Shown piece by piece: positions 25,602 to 37,840 of a DNA stretch of 64,000 nucleotides. The notes below the pieces were generated by a model. The model had not been told where the DNA came from and searched no databases. It saw only the letters and a program-made list of their open reading frames with translations. Position numbers and translations under genes: made by a program. This DNA comes from Desulfofundulus kuznetsovii DSM 6115 (GTDB taxonomy: Bacteria; Bacillota; Desulfotomaculia; Desulfotomaculales; Desulfovirgulaceae). Every line of letters starts with the position of its first letter. The first letter of the stretch is position 1. Where the stretch lies: the NCBI RefSeq assembly GCF_000214705.1, contig NC_015573.1, forward strand, positions 2,859,001-2,923,000. The letters run 5' to 3'.

Positions 25602-27149
25602 TTAATTCACCTCGTTACAGCTTTTATCTTTTAACCTCCCCGTCTCCCAGAGGAGCCTGTTGACCGCGTTGACGTAGGCTTTGGCGCTGGCCTCCAGGAT
25701 GTCCGTGCTGATGCCCCGGCCCAGGTAGGTCTTGCCGCCGTTTTCGGAAATTTTCAAGGTAACCTCGCCAATGGCGTCCTTACCGGAGGTAACGGCATTA
25801 ATCCCCCAGCTCTTGAGCACGCAGGGAATGCCGGTGACCTTGTCGACCGCCCGGCAGATGGCATCCACGGGGCCGTTGCCGCAGGCCGCCTCCTCAAAGA
25901 CCTCGTCGCCCTTCTTCAACCCGACGGTGGCCGTGGGCACTATGGTCGTACCCGTGGAAATGTGCAGGTACTCCAGGGTATAGGTTACCGGCACCGGGCG
26001 CAGCTCTTCCTCCACAATGGCTTCCAGGTCCGCGTCGGTGATTTCCTTTTTCTTGTCGGCCAGGACCTTGAACTGCTGGAAGGCCTTGTTGAGCTCTTCC
26101 TCGCCGAGCTCATACCCCAGCTCCAGGAGCCTCTGCCGGAAGGCGTGCCGCCCCGAGTGTTTGCCCAGAACCAGGTTGCTCTGGCTGATCCCCACCATCA
26201 CCGGGTTCATGATCTCGTAGGTGGTGCGCTCCTTGAGCACCCCGTCCTGGTGGATGCCCGATTCGTGGGCAAAGGCGTTCTTCCCCACCACCGCCTTGTT
26301 GGGCTGCACGGGCATGCCGGTGAGGCTGGACACCAGGCGGCTGGTGCGGTAAATTTCCTCCGTACGGATGTTGGTAATACAACCGAACTGGTCCCGGCGG
26401 GTGTACAGGGCCATGACCACCTCTTCCAGGGCGGCGTTCCCGGCCCGTTCGCCGATGCCGTTGATGGCTCCCTCCACCTGGGTCGCCCCGGCCGCCACCG
26501 CCGCCAGGGAATTGGCCACCGCCAGCCCCAGGTCGTCGTGGCAGTGCACGCTCAGCACCACCTTCTCAATGCCCGGCACCCGCTGGCGGATATCCCGGAT
26601 GAAACGGGCAAATTCCTCGGGCGTGGCGTAACCCACCGTGTCCGGGATGTTCACCACCGTAGCCCCGGCCGCAATAGCCGCCTCCAGCACCCGGCACAGG
26701 AAATCCAGCTCCGACCGGGAGGCATCCTCGGCAGAAAACTCCACGTCGGAAACATAACTTTTGGCCCGCTTGACCGCCGCCACGGCAGCTTCTATTACCT
26801 GTTCTTCGGTCATGCGCAGCTTATGGCGCATGTGAATGGGCGAGGTGGCAATAAAGGTGTGAATCCGGGGCTGCTCCGCCTCCTTAACGGCCTCCCAGGC
26901 CCGGTCGATGTCCTGGAAATCGGCCCGGGCCAGGGCCGCCACGGTCACGCCCCGCACTTCCCGCGCAATGGTCTTCACCGCCTCGTAATCCCCGGGGGAA
27001 GTGATGGGAAAACCGGCTTCAATCACGTCTACCCCCAGCCTGGCCAGCTGCCTGGCGATCTGCAATTTCTCCATCACGTTCAGGCTTACCCCCGGGGATT
27101 GCTCCCCGTCCCTCAAGGTAGTATCAAAGATGTAAACACGCCGGCTCAT
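25602..27149 (-). CDS. leuA: 2-isopropylmalate synthase LeuA
   Basis: A 515-residue enzyme joining acetyl-CoA and 2-ketoisovalerate, the committed step to leucine. The TIM barrel has [20 protein letters not shown] near the start and [18 protein letters not shown] near 200; the C-terminal allosteric domain (from about 390) is present and would bind leucine. I use the ATG giving MSRRVYIFD, since it has an AAAGGAGG site; an upstream open frame overlaps ilvB and is not family sequence. Confidence 0.97.
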   Translation of the reverse strand: MSRRVYIFDTTLRDGEQSPGVSLNVMEKLQIARQLARLGVDVIEAGFPITSPGDYEAVKTIAREVRGVTVAALARADFQDIDRAWEAVKEAEQPRIHTFIATSPIHMRHKLRMTEEQVIEAAVAAVKRAKSYVSDVEFSAEDASRSELDFLCRVLEAAIAAGATVVNIPDTVGYATPEEFARFIRDIRQRVPGIEKVVLSVHCHDDLGLAVANSLAAVAAGATQVEGAINGIGERAGNAALEEVVMALYTRRDQFGCITNIRTEEIYRTSRLVSSLTGMPVQPNKAVVGKNAFAHESGIHQDGVLKERTTYEIMNPVMVGISQSNLVLGKHSGRHAFRQRLLELGYELGEEELNKAFQQFKVLADKKKEITDADLEAIVEEELRPVPVTYTLEYLHISTGTTIVPTATVGLKKGDEVFEEAACGNGPVDAICRAVDKVTGIPCVLKSWGINAVTSGKDAIGEVTLKISENGGKTYLGRGISTDILEASAKAYVNAVNRLLWETGRLKDKSCNEVN

Positions 27150-27171
27150 AAAAGTCCTCCTTTGAGTGGAA

Positions 27172-28836
27172 TCAACCTTCAAAGGTTTCGTCAATTCCAC
27201 GTCCGCTGGGAACCATGGGCAGAACTTTCTCCTGTGGACTTACCAGGCAATTGACCAGCACCGGGCCGGTCGTGCCGAGCGCCTCGGGGATGACCCTTTG
27301 CGCCTCTTCTTCCGTTTCTACGGTATAGCCCTTGATGCCATAGGCCCTGGCCAGGGTGATGAAATCGGGATGGAACTTGAAGTCCACGGCCATGTAGCGG
27401 CCCTCGCAGTAATATTCCTGGAGCTGGCGCACCATGCCCAGGGTCTGGTTATTGATCATGAATATTTTTATGGGCAACTCCTGCTCCCGCACCGTAGCCA
27501 GCTCCTGCATGGTCATCTGGAAACTGCCGTCGCCGGTAACCAGGATAACCTGCCGGTCGGGGAGTCCCAGCTGGGCGCCAACTGCGGCGGGCAGGCCAAA
27601 ACCCATGGTGCCCAAACCACCCGAAGATATCAGGCCGCGCGGGTGCTTAAACCGGTAGTACTGGGCCACCCACATCTGGTGCTGACCCACATCGGTGGCG
27701 ATGGTGGCGCAGCCTCTGGTGTGGCGGTACAATTCTTCAATGATGTACTGGGGTTTCAAGCCGCCTTCCCGGTTGTAGCGCAAAGGATAAAGTTCCCGCA
27801 GTTCCTGGACGCGGGCCAGCCAGGGGGAACGGTCGGTTTTCCTGAGCAGGGGCAGGAGGGCCTGCAGCACCAGCTTCACGTCCCCCACGATGGGTACATG
27901 CACCGGCACGTTCTTGCCAATTTCGGCCGGGTCGATGTCCACGTGGATCACCACTGCGTGGGGGGCAAATCTGGCCAGCTTGCCCGTTACCCGGTCGTCA
28001 AACCTGGCCCCCAGGGCAATGAGCAAATCGCACTCCGTCACGGCCAGGTTGGCGTAGCGGGTCCCGTGCAGGCCGAGCATCCCCAAAAACAGCGGGTGAT
28101 CCCCGGGAAAGCTGGAAAGCCCCATGAAGGTATTGGTAACCGGGGCGGAAATTAACTCGGCCAACTCCAAAAGTTCCGCGCTGGCCCCGGAATTGAGAAT
28201 GCCGCCGCCGGCGTAAATCACCGGGCGCTGCGACCTGTTGATTAATTCCGCCGCCTCGTTTATTTTGTTGCGGTGCCCCCGGTAGGTGGGCTTATACCCC
28301 CGCAGCTTCACCGTTTCAGGATAGTGAAAGTCAATGGTCGCCCCGGCCACATCCCTGGGCAGGTCAATGAGTACCGGCCCCGGCCGGCCGGTGGAAGCGA
28401 TATGAAAGGCGTTCTTAATGATCTGGGGCAGGGCAGCCGGGTCTTTTACCAGGTAATTATGCTTGGTAATGGGAATGGTAATCCCCGTGATATCCACTTC
28501 CTGAAAGGAGTCGGTGCCCACCTGGCTGGTGGGTACCTGGCCGGTAAAAACCACCAGGGGAACCGAGTCCATGTAGGCGTTGGCTATCCCGGTCACCAGG
28601 TTGGTGGCTCCCGGGCCGGAGGTGGCCATGCATACCCCCACCCGCCCGGTAGCCCGGGCGTAGCCGTCGGCGGCATGTACGGCCCCCTGCTCGTGGCGGA
28701 CCAGTACATGCTTGATGGAGGAATGATAGAGGGCGTCGTATACGGGGAGCATGGCGCCTCCCGGATATCCAAAAACAATATCCACCTTTTCCAGCTCCAG
28801 GCAGCGGACGAGGGCCTGGGCAGCGGTAATCTTCAA
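27172..28836 (-). CDS. ilvB: Acetolactate synthase large subunit, paralogue 1
   Basis: A 554-residue thiamine-diphosphate enzyme making acetolactate or acetohydroxybutyrate. Visible are the catalytic Glu region [19 protein letters not shown], the central FAD-binding domain, and the ThDP/Mg motif [15 protein letters not shown] with [10 protein letters not shown]. The TTG start has a GGGGGGAG site. This is one of two large-subunit genes in the operon; the other is at 30448-32106 and they differ along the whole length. Only one small subunit gene (ilvN) is present and could serve either. Confidence 0.95.
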   Translation of the reverse strand: MKITAAQALVRCLELEKVDIVFGYPGGAMLPVYDALYHSSIKHVLVRHEQGAVHAADGYARATGRVGVCMATSGPGATNLVTGIANAYMDSVPLVVFTGQVPTSQVGTDSFQEVDITGITIPITKHNYLVKDPAALPQIIKNAFHIASTGRPGPVLIDLPRDVAGATIDFHYPETVKLRGYKPTYRGHRNKINEAAELINRSQRPVIYAGGGILNSGASAELLELAELISAPVTNTFMGLSSFPGDHPLFLGMLGLHGTRYANLAVTECDLLIALGARFDDRVTGKLARFAPHAVVIHVDIDPAEIGKNVPVHVPIVGDVKLVLQALLPLLRKTDRSPWLARVQELRELYPLRYNREGGLKPQYIIEELYRHTRGCATIATDVGQHQMWVAQYYRFKHPRGLISSGGLGTMGFGLPAAVGAQLGLPDRQVILVTGDGSFQMTMQELATVREQELPIKIFMINNQTLGMVRQLQEYYCEGRYMAVDFKFHPDFITLARAYGIKGYTVETEEEAQRVIPEALGTTGPVLVNCLVSPQEKVLPMVPSGRGIDETFEG

Positions 28837-28914
28837 GGCAACTCCCCCCTTTTCCAGCCGTTTTTCCGGGAGTTACCGGGGGGCCGCCGGCGGGCCCCAC
28901 CCTGAACCCGGTAT

Positions 28915-30433
<1,519 letters not shown>

Positions 30434-30447
30434 ACCACCTCCCCGGT

Positions 30448-32106
30448 TTAACCTAACATGCGGTCCAGGGACTCGCCCGGAGGAACAAAGGGCAGGACAT
30501 TCTCTTCCCGTTCAATGACGAAGTCCATGAGCACCGGCTTGGACGTGGCCAGGGCCTGCTCCAGGGCCGGCCTGACGTCGGCGGGTTTTTCCACCCGCAT
30601 GCCCACCGCGCCGTAGGCCTCGGCCAGCTTGACAAAGTCGGGGTTGACCAGCTCGCTGTAGGAATAGCGGCGGTTGTAAAAGAGCTCCTGCCACTGGCGG
30701 ACCATGCCCAGGTAACCGTTATCCAGGATGGCCACCTTTACCGGCAGGTCGTAGTTTACCGCCGTGGCCAGCTCCTGGATGTTCATCTGGATGCTGCCGT
30801 CGCCGGCGATGTCAAAGACAATCTCACCGGGGCAGGCCACCTGCACGCCGATGGCCGCGGGCAGGCCAAAGCCCATGGTACCCAGCCCGCCGGAAGAGAT
30901 AAAGGTCCGGGGGCGGGTATAAGTGTAATAATGGGCCGCCCACATCTGGTGCTGGCCCACCTCGGTAGTAATCCTGGCCTGGCCTTTGGTCACCCGGTAT
31001 ATCTCCCGGATGACATGCTGGGGTTTGAGGTGGCCGTTTTCCTCATAGGTAATGGGGTATTCCTTTTTCCAGGTCTGGATCTTCTCCTGCCAGGCTCCCG
31101 GCAACTTGGCTTCCAAACGCTCAATGAGGGCGGACAAAACCCGCTTGACATCCCCCACCAGGGGAATGTCTACCCGTACATTCTTCCCTATTTCCGCCGG
31201 GTCAATGTCAATGTGCATGATCCTGGCCTGGGAAGCAAAACTCTCCAGCTTGCCGGTAACCCGGTCGTCAAACCGCACGCCCACGGCAATCAGCAGGTCG
31301 CACTCGCAGACGGCAAAGTTGGCGTACTTGCTGCCGTGCATGCCCAGCATACCCAGAGCCAGGGGATGATCCCCGGGGAAACCTCCCAGACCCATGAGGG
31401 TGGTGGCCACCGGGGCCAGGATCAGCTCGGCAAAGCGGCGCAGCTCCCGGTGGGCGCCGGAATAAACCACACCGCCCCCGGCGTAAATCACCGGCCGCTC
31501 GGCCCGGGCAATGGCCTCCGCCGCCCGGTTGAGCTGTTCCGCCGACGGCTCCAGCACCGGGCGGTACCCGGGCAGGTTGACCGGGCCGGGGTCCTCGTAC
31601 TCGGTTTGGGTGCTGGAGACGTCCTTGGGTATATCCACCAGCACCGGGCCGGGCCTGCCGGTGGTGGCGATGTAAAAGGCCTCCTTGATGACCCGGGCCA
31701 GGTCCCGCACGTCTTTCACCAGATAATTGTGCTTGGTAATGGGCAGGGTGATCCCGGTAATATCCGCTTCCTGGAAGGAGTCCTTCCCCAGCTGGGAAGT
31801 AACCACCTGCCCGGTAAAGGCCACCAGGGGTACGGAATCCATGTAGGCATTGGCAATGCCCGTAACCAGGTTGGTGGCCCCGGGACCCGAGGTGGCCAGG
31901 CATACCCCCGGCCGGCCCGAAGCCCGGGCATAGCCGTCCGCCGCGTGAGCGGCACCCTGTTCGTGTCTGGTTAAAATGTGCCGGATATCCGCATCGTAGA
32001 GGGCATCATAAATGGGCAATACCGCGCCTCCGGGATAACCGAAGATGGTATCCACTCCCTGTTCACGCAAACAGTCCACCAGGATTTGCGCCCCGGATTT
32101 TTTCAT
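30448..32106 (-). CDS. ilvB: Acetolactate synthase large subunit, paralogue 2
   Basis: A 552-residue thiamine-diphosphate enzyme with [20 protein letters not shown], the catalytic Glu in [20 protein letters not shown], and [20 protein letters not shown] with [16 protein letters not shown]. The WQE motif in that last segment is typical of canonical valine-sensitive IlvB; paralogue 1 has LQE instead. Since this copy sits immediately before ilvN, I take it as the regular partner of the small subunit. Confidence 0.96.
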   Translation of the reverse strand: MKKSGAQILVDCLREQGVDTIFGYPGGAVLPIYDALYDADIRHILTRHEQGAAHAADGYARASGRPGVCLATSGPGATNLVTGIANAYMDSVPLVAFTGQVVTSQLGKDSFQEADITGITLPITKHNYLVKDVRDLARVIKEAFYIATTGRPGPVLVDIPKDVSSTQTEYEDPGPVNLPGYRPVLEPSAEQLNRAAEAIARAERPVIYAGGGVVYSGAHRELRRFAELILAPVATTLMGLGGFPGDHPLALGMLGMHGSKYANFAVCECDLLIAVGVRFDDRVTGKLESFASQARIMHIDIDPAEIGKNVRVDIPLVGDVKRVLSALIERLEAKLPGAWQEKIQTWKKEYPITYEENGHLKPQHVIREIYRVTKGQARITTEVGQHQMWAAHYYTYTRPRTFISSGGLGTMGFGLPAAIGVQVACPGEIVFDIAGDGSIQMNIQELATAVNYDLPVKVAILDNGYLGMVRQWQELFYNRRYSYSELVNPDFVKLAEAYGAVGMRVEKPADVRPALEQALATSKPVLMDFVIEREENVLPFVPPGESLDRMLG

Positions 32107-32126
32107 GCCCCCTCACCTCCACCATC

Positions 32127-33785
32127 CTATTCGAAAACTGCTCCCGTGCCGGCCGAACTCACCTGTCGGGCATAGCGGGCCAGGTAACCCCTGGTCACCC
32201 GGGGGGCAGGAGGAGTCCACCGGGCCAGCCGGTCCTGTATTTCTTCCGGACTGAGTTCCACATCCAGGCGATAATTGGGAATGTCAATGACAATCATGTC
32301 CCCGTCCCTGACCACCGCCAGGGGACCACCTTCGGCAGCTTCGGGAGAAATATGGCCGATGGAGGCACCCCGGGTGGCGCCGGAAAAGCGCCCGTCGGTT
32401 AACAGAGCCACTTCCCTGTCCAGCCCCATGCCGGCCACTGCCGCAGTGGGCGTCAGCATTTCCCGCATACCCGGCCCTCCCCGGGGGCCCTCATAACGGA
32501 TGACAATAACATCGCCCCTGTTAATCCTACCGCCTAAAATGGCCTGTACTGCTTCTTCCTCGGAATCAAATACCCTGGCGGGGCCCCGGTGGACCATCAT
32601 CTCCGGCGCCACCCCGGCCTTTTTCACCACCGCCCCGCCGGGGGCCAGGTTGCCCCGCAGGATGGCTATGCCGCCGGTGGGGCTGTGGGGATTCTCAATG
32701 TCCCGGATCACCTCCGGCCGGCTTACCTCACGGTCCCGGATCAGTTCGCCAACGGTTTGCCCGGAAACCGTAGGCAAATCTAAGTGGAGCAGGTTCTTTT
32801 TCGCCAGCTGGGCCATCACCGCCGGAATACCACCCGCCTCATGGAGGTCCTGCATGAAGTAGGGCCCCATGGGGCTGAGCTTGCACAAATTTGGCGTGCG
32901 GGCACTGATTTCATTGATCTTGTCCAGGCTGATTTCCACCCCGGCCTCCCGGGCAATGGCCGGGAGGTGCAGCACCGTGTTGGTGGAGCAGCCCAGGGCC
33001 ATATCCACAGCCAGGGCGTTCTCAAAGGCCCTGGCGGTCAGGATGCTTGACGGCCGCACATCATCTTTCACCAGTTCCACGGCGCGCATGCCCGTCAACT
33101 TGGCCAGCCGGCGCCGGGCCGCCGAAACGGCGGGGATGGTGCCGTTGCCGGGCAGGGCCATACCGATGGCCTCGGTAAGGCAGTTCATGGAGTTGGCGGT
33201 AAACATGCCGGCGCAGGAACCGCAGCCCGGGCAGGCCTCCTCCTCCAGGGCGGCCAGTTCCTCTTCCGTCATCCGGCCCGCCCGCACGGCCCCCACGGCC
33301 TCGAACATGTTGCTCAAGGACAAATCCCGACCCTGGTAGCGGCCGGCCAGCATGGGGCCGCCGCTGATCACTATGGCCGGAATGTCCAGCCGGGCGGCGG
33401 CCATGAGCATGCCCGGCACGATCTTGTCGCAGGCGGTTACCAGGACCAGGCCGTCAAACTGGTGGGCCTGGACCATAACCTCTATGGAATCGGCAATCAG
33501 CTCGCGGCTGGCCAGGGAATACTTCATGCCGCTGTGGTTCATGGCAATGCCGTCACAAACCGCAATGCAGGGAAACTCCACCGGCGTGCCGCCGGCCATT
33601 CGCACACCGGCCTTGACCGCGGCGGTGATCTCGTTTAAATGCATGTGCCCCGGCACGATTTCATTGAAGGAATTCACCACCCCGATCATGGGCCGCTCCA
33701 GTTCCTGGTCCACGAAACCCAGGGCCTTTAAAAGGGAACGGTGCGGGGCCTTCTCCAGACCCTTTTTTATGGCATCGCTGCGCAC
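32127..33785 (-). CDS. ilvD: Dihydroxy-acid dehydratase IlvD
   Basis: A 552-residue iron-sulfur dehydratase. Cluster cysteines are in [14 protein letters not shown] and [20 protein letters not shown], and the C-terminal ligand region [20 protein letters not shown] is intact. I prefer a GTG at 33783-33785, 8 nt after AAGGAGG, to a TTG two codons before. A 55-bp gap to ilvE contains a short repetitive stretch (CAGTCGTCAGTCGTCGGAAG) of unknown meaning. Confidence 0.96.
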   Translation of the reverse strand: MRSDAIKKGLEKAPHRSLLKALGFVDQELERPMIGVVNSFNEIVPGHMHLNEITAAVKAGVRMAGGTPVEFPCIAVCDGIAMNHSGMKYSLASRELIADSIEVMVQAHQFDGLVLVTACDKIVPGMLMAAARLDIPAIVISGGPMLAGRYQGRDLSLSNMFEAVGAVRAGRMTEEELAALEEEACPGCGSCAGMFTANSMNCLTEAIGMALPGNGTIPAVSAARRRLAKLTGMRAVELVKDDVRPSSILTARAFENALAVDMALGCSTNTVLHLPAIAREAGVEISLDKINEISARTPNLCKLSPMGPYFMQDLHEAGGIPAVMAQLAKKNLLHLDLPTVSGQTVGELIRDREVSRPEVIRDIENPHSPTGGIAILRGNLAPGGAVVKKAGVAPEMMVHRGPARVFDSEEEAVQAILGGRINRGDVIVIRYEGPRGGPGMREMLTPTAAVAGMGLDREVALLTDGRFSGATRGASIGHISPEAAEGGPLAVVRDGDMIVIDIPNYRLDVELSPEEIQDRLARWTPPAPRVTRGYLARYARQVSSAGTGAVFE

Positions 33786-33840
33786 GGCCAAGCCCTCCTT
33801 ATTCAGTCGTCAGTCGTCGGAAGTCGGAACTGACCGGACA

Positions 33841-34749
33841 CTAGCCGGCACAGTTCATGCTACGCTCATCTTCCCGGAAGATTACCGGCCCGTCAACCCT
33901 GGTCAGCTCCCGGTAGGCCCGGATCAACTCCCAGGTCATTTTCCCGGGACGGCCATCGCCAATGATCCGGCCGTCCAGCTTAACCGCCGGGATGACCTCC
34001 GCCGCCGTGCCGGTAAGGAAGCACTCGTCGGCGGTGTATATGTCATGCCGGGTAAAGAGTTTCTCCTCCACCGGGATGCCCTTTTGACGGGCAATCTCCA
34101 TCACCGTGTTGCGGGTAATCCCCTCCAGAATGCCCGCATAGGGCGGCGGGGTAATGAGCACGCCGTTTTTGACGATGAAAATGTTGTCCCCGGTGGCCTC
34201 GGCCACATAGCCCTCCTGGTTGAGCATCACCGCCTCGGGGGCGCCCACCAGGTTGGCCTCCATCTTGGCATAGATGTTGTTGAGGTAGTTCAAAGATTTG
34301 ACCCGGGGGTTGCACGCTTCGGGCAGGTTGCGGCGGGTGGCCACGGTAACCAGCTCCAACCCCCTTTCATACAGTTCCTCGGGATAGAGCTGGATGGAAG
34401 CAGCTATGCAGAAGATGGTCGGACTGGGGCACTTGCGGGGATCCAGGCCCAGATCCCCCCGGCCCCGGGTGACCACCAGGCGAATGTAGCCGTCCCGCAG
34501 GCCGTTGCGCCGGCAGGTTTCCAGCACCACTTCTTCCATTTCGGGCATGGTGATGGGAATATCAAGGCCTATGGTGCGCGCCGACTCGTACAGGCGTATA
34601 ATATGCTCCCTGAGCTTGAAAACACGGTTATGGTAGGCCCGGATGCCTTCAAAAACGCCGTCCCCATATAGAAGGCCGTGATCAAAAACGGATACCACTG
34701 CCTGCTCTTCCGGTACAAACTTGCCGTCAAGATAAATAATCAGTCCCAT
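33841..34749 (-). CDS. ilvE: Branched-chain amino acid aminotransferase IlvE
   Basis: A 302-residue fold-type IV PLP enzyme doing the last step to valine, isoleucine and leucine. The PLP Lys lies in PRVKSLNYLNNIYAKMEANL, and the family motif EATGDNIFIVKNGVLITPP is present. The start ATG (MGLIIYLDGKFV) follows a GAGGTG site. It is the first gene of the operon, directly downstream of the T-box and ykkC-type leader. Confidence 0.96.
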   Translation of the reverse strand: MGLIIYLDGKFVPEEQAVVSVFDHGLLYGDGVFEGIRAYHNRVFKLREHIIRLYESARTIGLDIPITMPEMEEVVLETCRRNGLRDGYIRLVVTRGRGDLGLDPRKCPSPTIFCIAASIQLYPEELYERGLELVTVATRRNLPEACNPRVKSLNYLNNIYAKMEANLVGAPEAVMLNQEGYVAEATGDNIFIVKNGVLITPPPYAGILEGITRNTVMEIARQKGIPVEEKLFTRHDIYTADECFLTGTAAEVIPAVKLDGRIIGDGRPGKMTWELIRAYRELTRVDGPVIFREDERSMNCAG

Positions 34750-34853
34750 CAAAACACACCTCTCTTCTTTCTTGCAAATTCCCTTTCTCCTGTCTCCCCC
34801 ATCCGGGGGGTAACTACAAGTAACACCAATGTTCACCCCCGCTTCAAACCGGT

Positions 34854-35020
34854 AAAAAATAAGACCCGATACGATATTTCCCACAGAGTGGAACCTATCC
34901 GCTCGGGTCTTTTATCCCCACGGTGTAACCGCCGTGAAATTTTCACCGGCGGCCTGTACCGCTTGGTCCAGTCCCCCGCCAAAGCGGGGCGGAACCCTAG
35001 GTACACTTCCCTCCGTACAA
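34854..35020 (-). ncRNA. ykkC-type riboswitch, probably ppGpp-sensing, with terminator
   Basis: On the minus strand, 35020 to ~34898 reads through the ykkC core: GTACCTAGGGTTCCG, then a GC hairpin, GACTGGACCAAGCGGTACAG, a second hairpin, and ACACCGTGGGGATAAAAGAC. The ykkC class has ..CUAGGGUUCCG..ACUGGUCCGAGAG..UACA..ACACCGUGGGGAUAAAAG... Subtypes bind guanidine, ppGpp, PRPP or nucleoside diphosphates. ppGpp members are known ahead of branched-chain amino acid genes, often beside T-boxes; context makes ppGpp most likely. The 3' aptamer strand AAAGACCCGA also forms the terminator stem with TCGGGTCTT (34861-34869) and a T-run, so ligand binding should favour read-through. Confidence 0.8.
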
Positions 35021-35045
35021 ACCCTATATACTTGTTTTGTGGGAT

Positions 35046-35361
35046 AAAAATTAAAAACCTCCCGCCCCGGCAGCCCAAAGAAAACTGCCAGGGACGAGAG
35101 GTAAATCCTCGCGCGGTACCACCCTGCTTGCCCTTGCCTCGCGGCAAGGACCCCTTATGTGTCCCTACCAGGACACGGCTTTGGTAACGGGTGACCAACC
35201 CGGCCCGGCTTAATCAGCGTTACTGCAAGAGACGCCTTTCAGCTGGCGACTCCGGGGCGATCCTTTCACCTGCTCCGGCGCCGGTTCGCAGCTACCCCGG
35301 CTCTCTGCAGCCTGGAAGACAGGTTACTCGCTCCCCTTCATAGTCTTTATCCGTGAACTTG
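35046..35361 (-). ncRNA. T-box leader, probably isoleucine-specific
   Basis: The T-box AGGGTGGTACCGCG lies at 35112-35125 on the minus strand. Upstream are Stem I landmarks, including GAGTAAC near the base, an AGAGAG bulge, and CCGGAGTCGCCAGCTGAAAG after the specifier loop. The likely specifier is ATC (35259-35261), giving Ile. Downstream a terminator forms between CCTCTCGTCCCTGGCAG and CTGCCGGGGCGGGAGG (35058-35101), then TTTTTAATTTTT. Uncharged tRNA would pair with the T-box and favour the antiterminator. The specifier assignment is an inference; the T-box itself is clear. Confidence 0.93.
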
Positions 35362-35367
35362 TTATCC

Positions 35368-35396
35368 AGTATACAGTTTCAGGGTACGGGTGTCAA
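35368..35396 (-). promoter_or_regulatory. Promoter of the ilv-leu operon
   Basis: On the minus strand TTGACA (35391-35396) and TATACT (35368-35373) are 17 bp apart. The match to the sigma-A consensus is near perfect. Transcription would start near 35361, giving a leader of about 600 nt before ilvE. Confidence 0.88.
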
Positions 35397-35426
35397 GCAA
35401 TTTTTAGTTAAGAATTTGTTTAGTTT

Positions 35427-36803
35427 TTACCGGCCCAACCTCTCCCTGGCCCGGAAAATGGCCTCCCGGACGGACTCCGGCGCCGGCCCCCCCAGCACCC
35501 GCCGGGCGGCCACGCACTGCCTGATATCAATGGCCCGGTAAACATCTTCTTCAACCCGGGGGGCGAAATGCCTGAACTCCTCCAGGGACAGTTCCTCCAG
35601 GGATTTACCCCGGGACAGGCAGTAGTAAACCAGTTTGCCCACCTGTTCATGAGCTTCCCGGAAGGGTACGCCTTTTTTCACCAGGTAGTCCGCCAGGTCG
35701 GTGGCGTTGGTGAAGCCCCCCCTTGCCGCCCCGGCCATATTTTCCGGGCGCACCTTTAAGCTGGCCACCATGGGCGTGAAAACCCGCAGGCACTTTTTGA
35801 CCGTATCCACGGCATCAAAAAGGGCTTCTTTATCTTCCTGCATGTCTTTATTATAAGCCAGGGGTAACCCTTTAAGCATGGTCAAAAGGGTCATTAAATC
35901 GCCAAATACCCGGCCGGCTTTGCCCCGGGTCAACTCCGCCACATCGGGGTTCTTTTTCTGGGGCATCATGCTGCTGCCGGTGCTGTAGGCATCATCCAGC
36001 TCCACAAAGGCAAACTCCGCAGAAGACCAGAGGATAATCTCCTCACAAAAACGGCTCAAGTGCACCATGATCAAGGCTGCGGCAGCCGTAAATTCCACCG
36101 CAAAGTCCCGGTCACTGACGGCATCCAGGCTGTTTTCCGCCACGGCGGCAAAACCAAGCTGTTCGGCCACGCAGGCCGGATCTATGGGAAAGGTGGTGCC
36201 GGCCAGGGCTCCTGCGCCCAGGGGCAGAACATCCGTACGCCGCCGGCAGTCCTGCAGCCTGTCCACATCCCGTCCAAACATCTGCACATAAGCCATTAAA
36301 TGATGGGCCAGGGTGATGGGCTGGGCCCGCTGCAGGTGGGTGTAGCCGGGCATGACCGTATCCAGGTGTTTTTCGGCCAGATCCAGCAGAGTTTCCTGCA
36401 GCTGCCTGAGGAGAGCGATAATGGCGTCAATTTCGTCCTTAAGATACATGCGCACGTCCAGGGCCACCTGGTCATTGCGGCTGCGGGCGGTGTGGAGCTT
36501 TTTTCCCACCGGACCGATGCGTTCGGTAAGCAGTTGTTCTATATTCATGTGAATGTCCTCGGCAGCCACCGAAAACTCCACCCGTCCGGCCTCAATGTCG
36601 GCCAGGATTTCTTCCAGACCCTTTATGATTGCCTGCGCTTCTTCCGGAGCAATAATCCCCTGTTTGGCCAGCATACGGGCATGGGCCATGCTGCCCCGTA
36701 TATCATAACGGTACAACCGCTGGTCAAAGGAAATGGAAGAATGAAAGTCGTCCACCAGGTGATCCGTAGCCTTTTGAAAGCGTCCTCCCCACAGTTTGGC
36801 CAC
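35427..36803 (-). CDS. argH: Argininosuccinate lyase ArgH
   Basis: A 458-residue fumarase-superfamily enzyme that splits argininosuccinate to arginine and fumarate. The signature [20 protein letters not shown] is intact, and the catalytic regions [20 protein letters not shown] and [20 protein letters not shown] are present. I use the GTG at 36801-36803 (MAKLWGGRF), which has a GGGAG site at 8 nt; an upstream GTG adds three residues. No argG or other arginine gene is adjacent. No feature is seen in 36804-37020. Confidence 0.95.
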   Translation of the reverse strand: MAKLWGGRFQKATDHLVDDFHSSISFDQRLYRYDIRGSMAHARMLAKQGIIAPEEAQAIIKGLEEILADIEAGRVEFSVAAEDIHMNIEQLLTERIGPVGKKLHTARSRNDQVALDVRMYLKDEIDAIIALLRQLQETLLDLAEKHLDTVMPGYTHLQRAQPITLAHHLMAYVQMFGRDVDRLQDCRRRTDVLPLGAGALAGTTFPIDPACVAEQLGFAAVAENSLDAVSDRDFAVEFTAAAALIMVHLSRFCEEIILWSSAEFAFVELDDAYSTGSSMMPQKKNPDVAELTRGKAGRVFGDLMTLLTMLKGLPLAYNKDMQEDKEALFDAVDTVKKCLRVFTPMVASLKVRPENMAGAARGGFTNATDLADYLVKKGVPFREAHEQVGKLVYYCLSRGKSLEELSLEEFRHFAPRVEEDVYRAIDIRQCVAARRVLGGPAPESVREAIFRARERLGR

Positions 36804-37021
36804 TGAAAACACTCCCTACGGCAAGAGATTGTTAGCTGCACCAGCCTGGTTGCAACGATTCTTGTTGATTTTAGCATTCCCGCAAGCGCCATGCAAGCCT
36901 TGAAATATGCCTCATTTTGGCCCGCCGCCCATGGCCGGTTAACTTACGGCATTCTTACCCGATAATTGTCTGCACGATTTGCATATTTTTCGAGTATTAA
37001 CGCCCACACCGGGCGCACAAG

Positions 37022-37052
37022 AAAAGGCAGCCCCTTTCGGGAAACTGCCTTT
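37022..37052 (-). terminator. Putative terminator after the 62-residue membrane protein gene
   Basis: AAAGGCAG (37023-37030) pairs with CTGCCTTT (37045-37052), with an inner CCC/GGG pairing; on the minus strand it ends in TTTTCTTG. The U-tract is short. Confidence 0.6.
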
Positions 37053-37089
37053 GGCCTCACGGTTTTTTTGTTCTTTACCGGATTCCCTC

Positions 37090-37278
37090 TTACCTGCCGA
37101 TTGCCGTTAAAATCAGCTTAATGGAAAGCCCTAACAAGCCGCCCATAACAGCAACCTGGCCTACCCAGAAGATAAACATCCACTTGATCAAATCCGCCCT
37201 GGTGTGAGCGATCTCTGTTTTGAGCTCCGTCCTGAGATCGGCAATTTGTTTTTCAATCCCGCCTTTTGCTTCCGTCAT
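37090..37278 (-). CDS. Small coiled-coil membrane protein
   Basis: A 62-residue protein: a short coiled coil (EKQIADLRTELKTEIAHTRA) leading into one or two membrane helices (LIKWMFIFWVGQVAVMGGLL and a second hydrophobic stretch). The pattern of a coiled coil followed by KWMF and a C-terminal helix is common in small DUF1640/CCDC90-like bacterial proteins, often found near toxin-antitoxin or phage genes. The start follows a weak GGATGGCG site. Function is unknown. Confidence 0.6.
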   Translation of the reverse strand: MTEAKGGIEKQIADLRTELKTEIAHTRADLIKWMFIFWVGQVAVMGGLLGLSIKLILTAIGR

Positions 37279-37381
37279 TTTACGCCATCCTCGCCCAGCT
37301 TCATTCGCAAGGTTTCCGGGATATAAAGAATCTCTGCCATCCCGCTCACTTCCCTTCGCCTCCATTCTACCACAGGCCGGT

Positions 37382-37681
37382 CTAACCGGCAAGGCGGACG
37401 CCCAGGGCAATCAGCCCCTTGTCGCCCTGCCGGTATTTAATTTCCACCGTCTTGCCCACCGCACCGGCCAAAGCCTGGCCAGCGCCGTCTTTGGCGTAAA
37501 CGGCGTGTTTGGTGCCATCTATGGCCTGGCAGTAGGCCCTGACGACGCCGGGGGACTTGCCGGACCGGACTTCCAGCACCGTGAAGGTGCCGGTTTCCGT
37601 GCCGTCCCCGGCGGCCTGCGCCTGGCCGTTCGGCTGGGCCTGCTGCAACCCCAGTAAACATGCGAGTTTCAGGGGAACCAT
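37382..37681 (-). CDS. Doubtful small hypothetical protein
   Basis: A possible 99-residue protein beginning in the spacer after the tRNA terminator. The middle (GTFTVLEVRSGKSPGVVRAY, HAVYAKDGAGQALAGAVGKT) looks like a small beta-rich protein. There is no clear ribosome site at the annotated ATG, and an upstream in-frame start is excluded by the terminator. The real start could be internal. I do not recognise a family. Confidence 0.35.
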   Translation of the reverse strand: MVPLKLACLLGLQQAQPNGQAQAAGDGTETGTFTVLEVRSGKSPGVVRAYCQAIDGTKHAVYAKDGAGQALAGAVGKTVEIKYRQGDKGLIALGVRLAG

Positions 37682-37709
37682 ACGAAGCCGCCCCCCGGCC
37701 CTCTCCCGG

Positions 37710-37757
37710 AAAATTAGAAAACCCGCAAACCCTTGATTTTCCTGGGCTTGCGGGCTT
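37710..37757 (-). terminator. Terminator of tRNA-Arg
   Basis: The stem is AACCCGCAAACCC (37720-37732) against GGGCTTGCGGGCTT (37744-37757), with one bulge or mismatch. On the minus strand it is followed by TTTTCTAATTTT. Confidence 0.8.
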
Positions 37758-37762
37758 ATTTC

Positions 37763-37840
37763 TGGTGCGCCTGGCAGGAATCGAACCTGCGCAAGACCCG
37801 GCTCCGGAGGCCGGCGCTCTATCCGCTGAGCTACAGGCGC
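37763..37840 (-). tRNA. tRNA-Arg (anticodon CCG)
   Basis: The minus strand reads GCGCCTG for the acceptor 5' strand, GCTCAGCGGATAGAGC for the D arm, an anticodon arm CCGGC-CTCCGGA-GCCGG, a T arm GCAGG-TTCGAAT-CCTGC, and CAGGCGC for the acceptor 3' strand. A and an encoded CCA follow. Anticodon CCG reads the Arg codon CGG. All stems pair fully. Confidence 0.97.

Noticed and set aside
33792-33840. CAGTCGTCAGTCGTCGGAAG stretch between ilvE and ilvD as a regulatory site
   Set aside because: It is a short imperfect local repeat without a partner or structure; noted only under ilvD.
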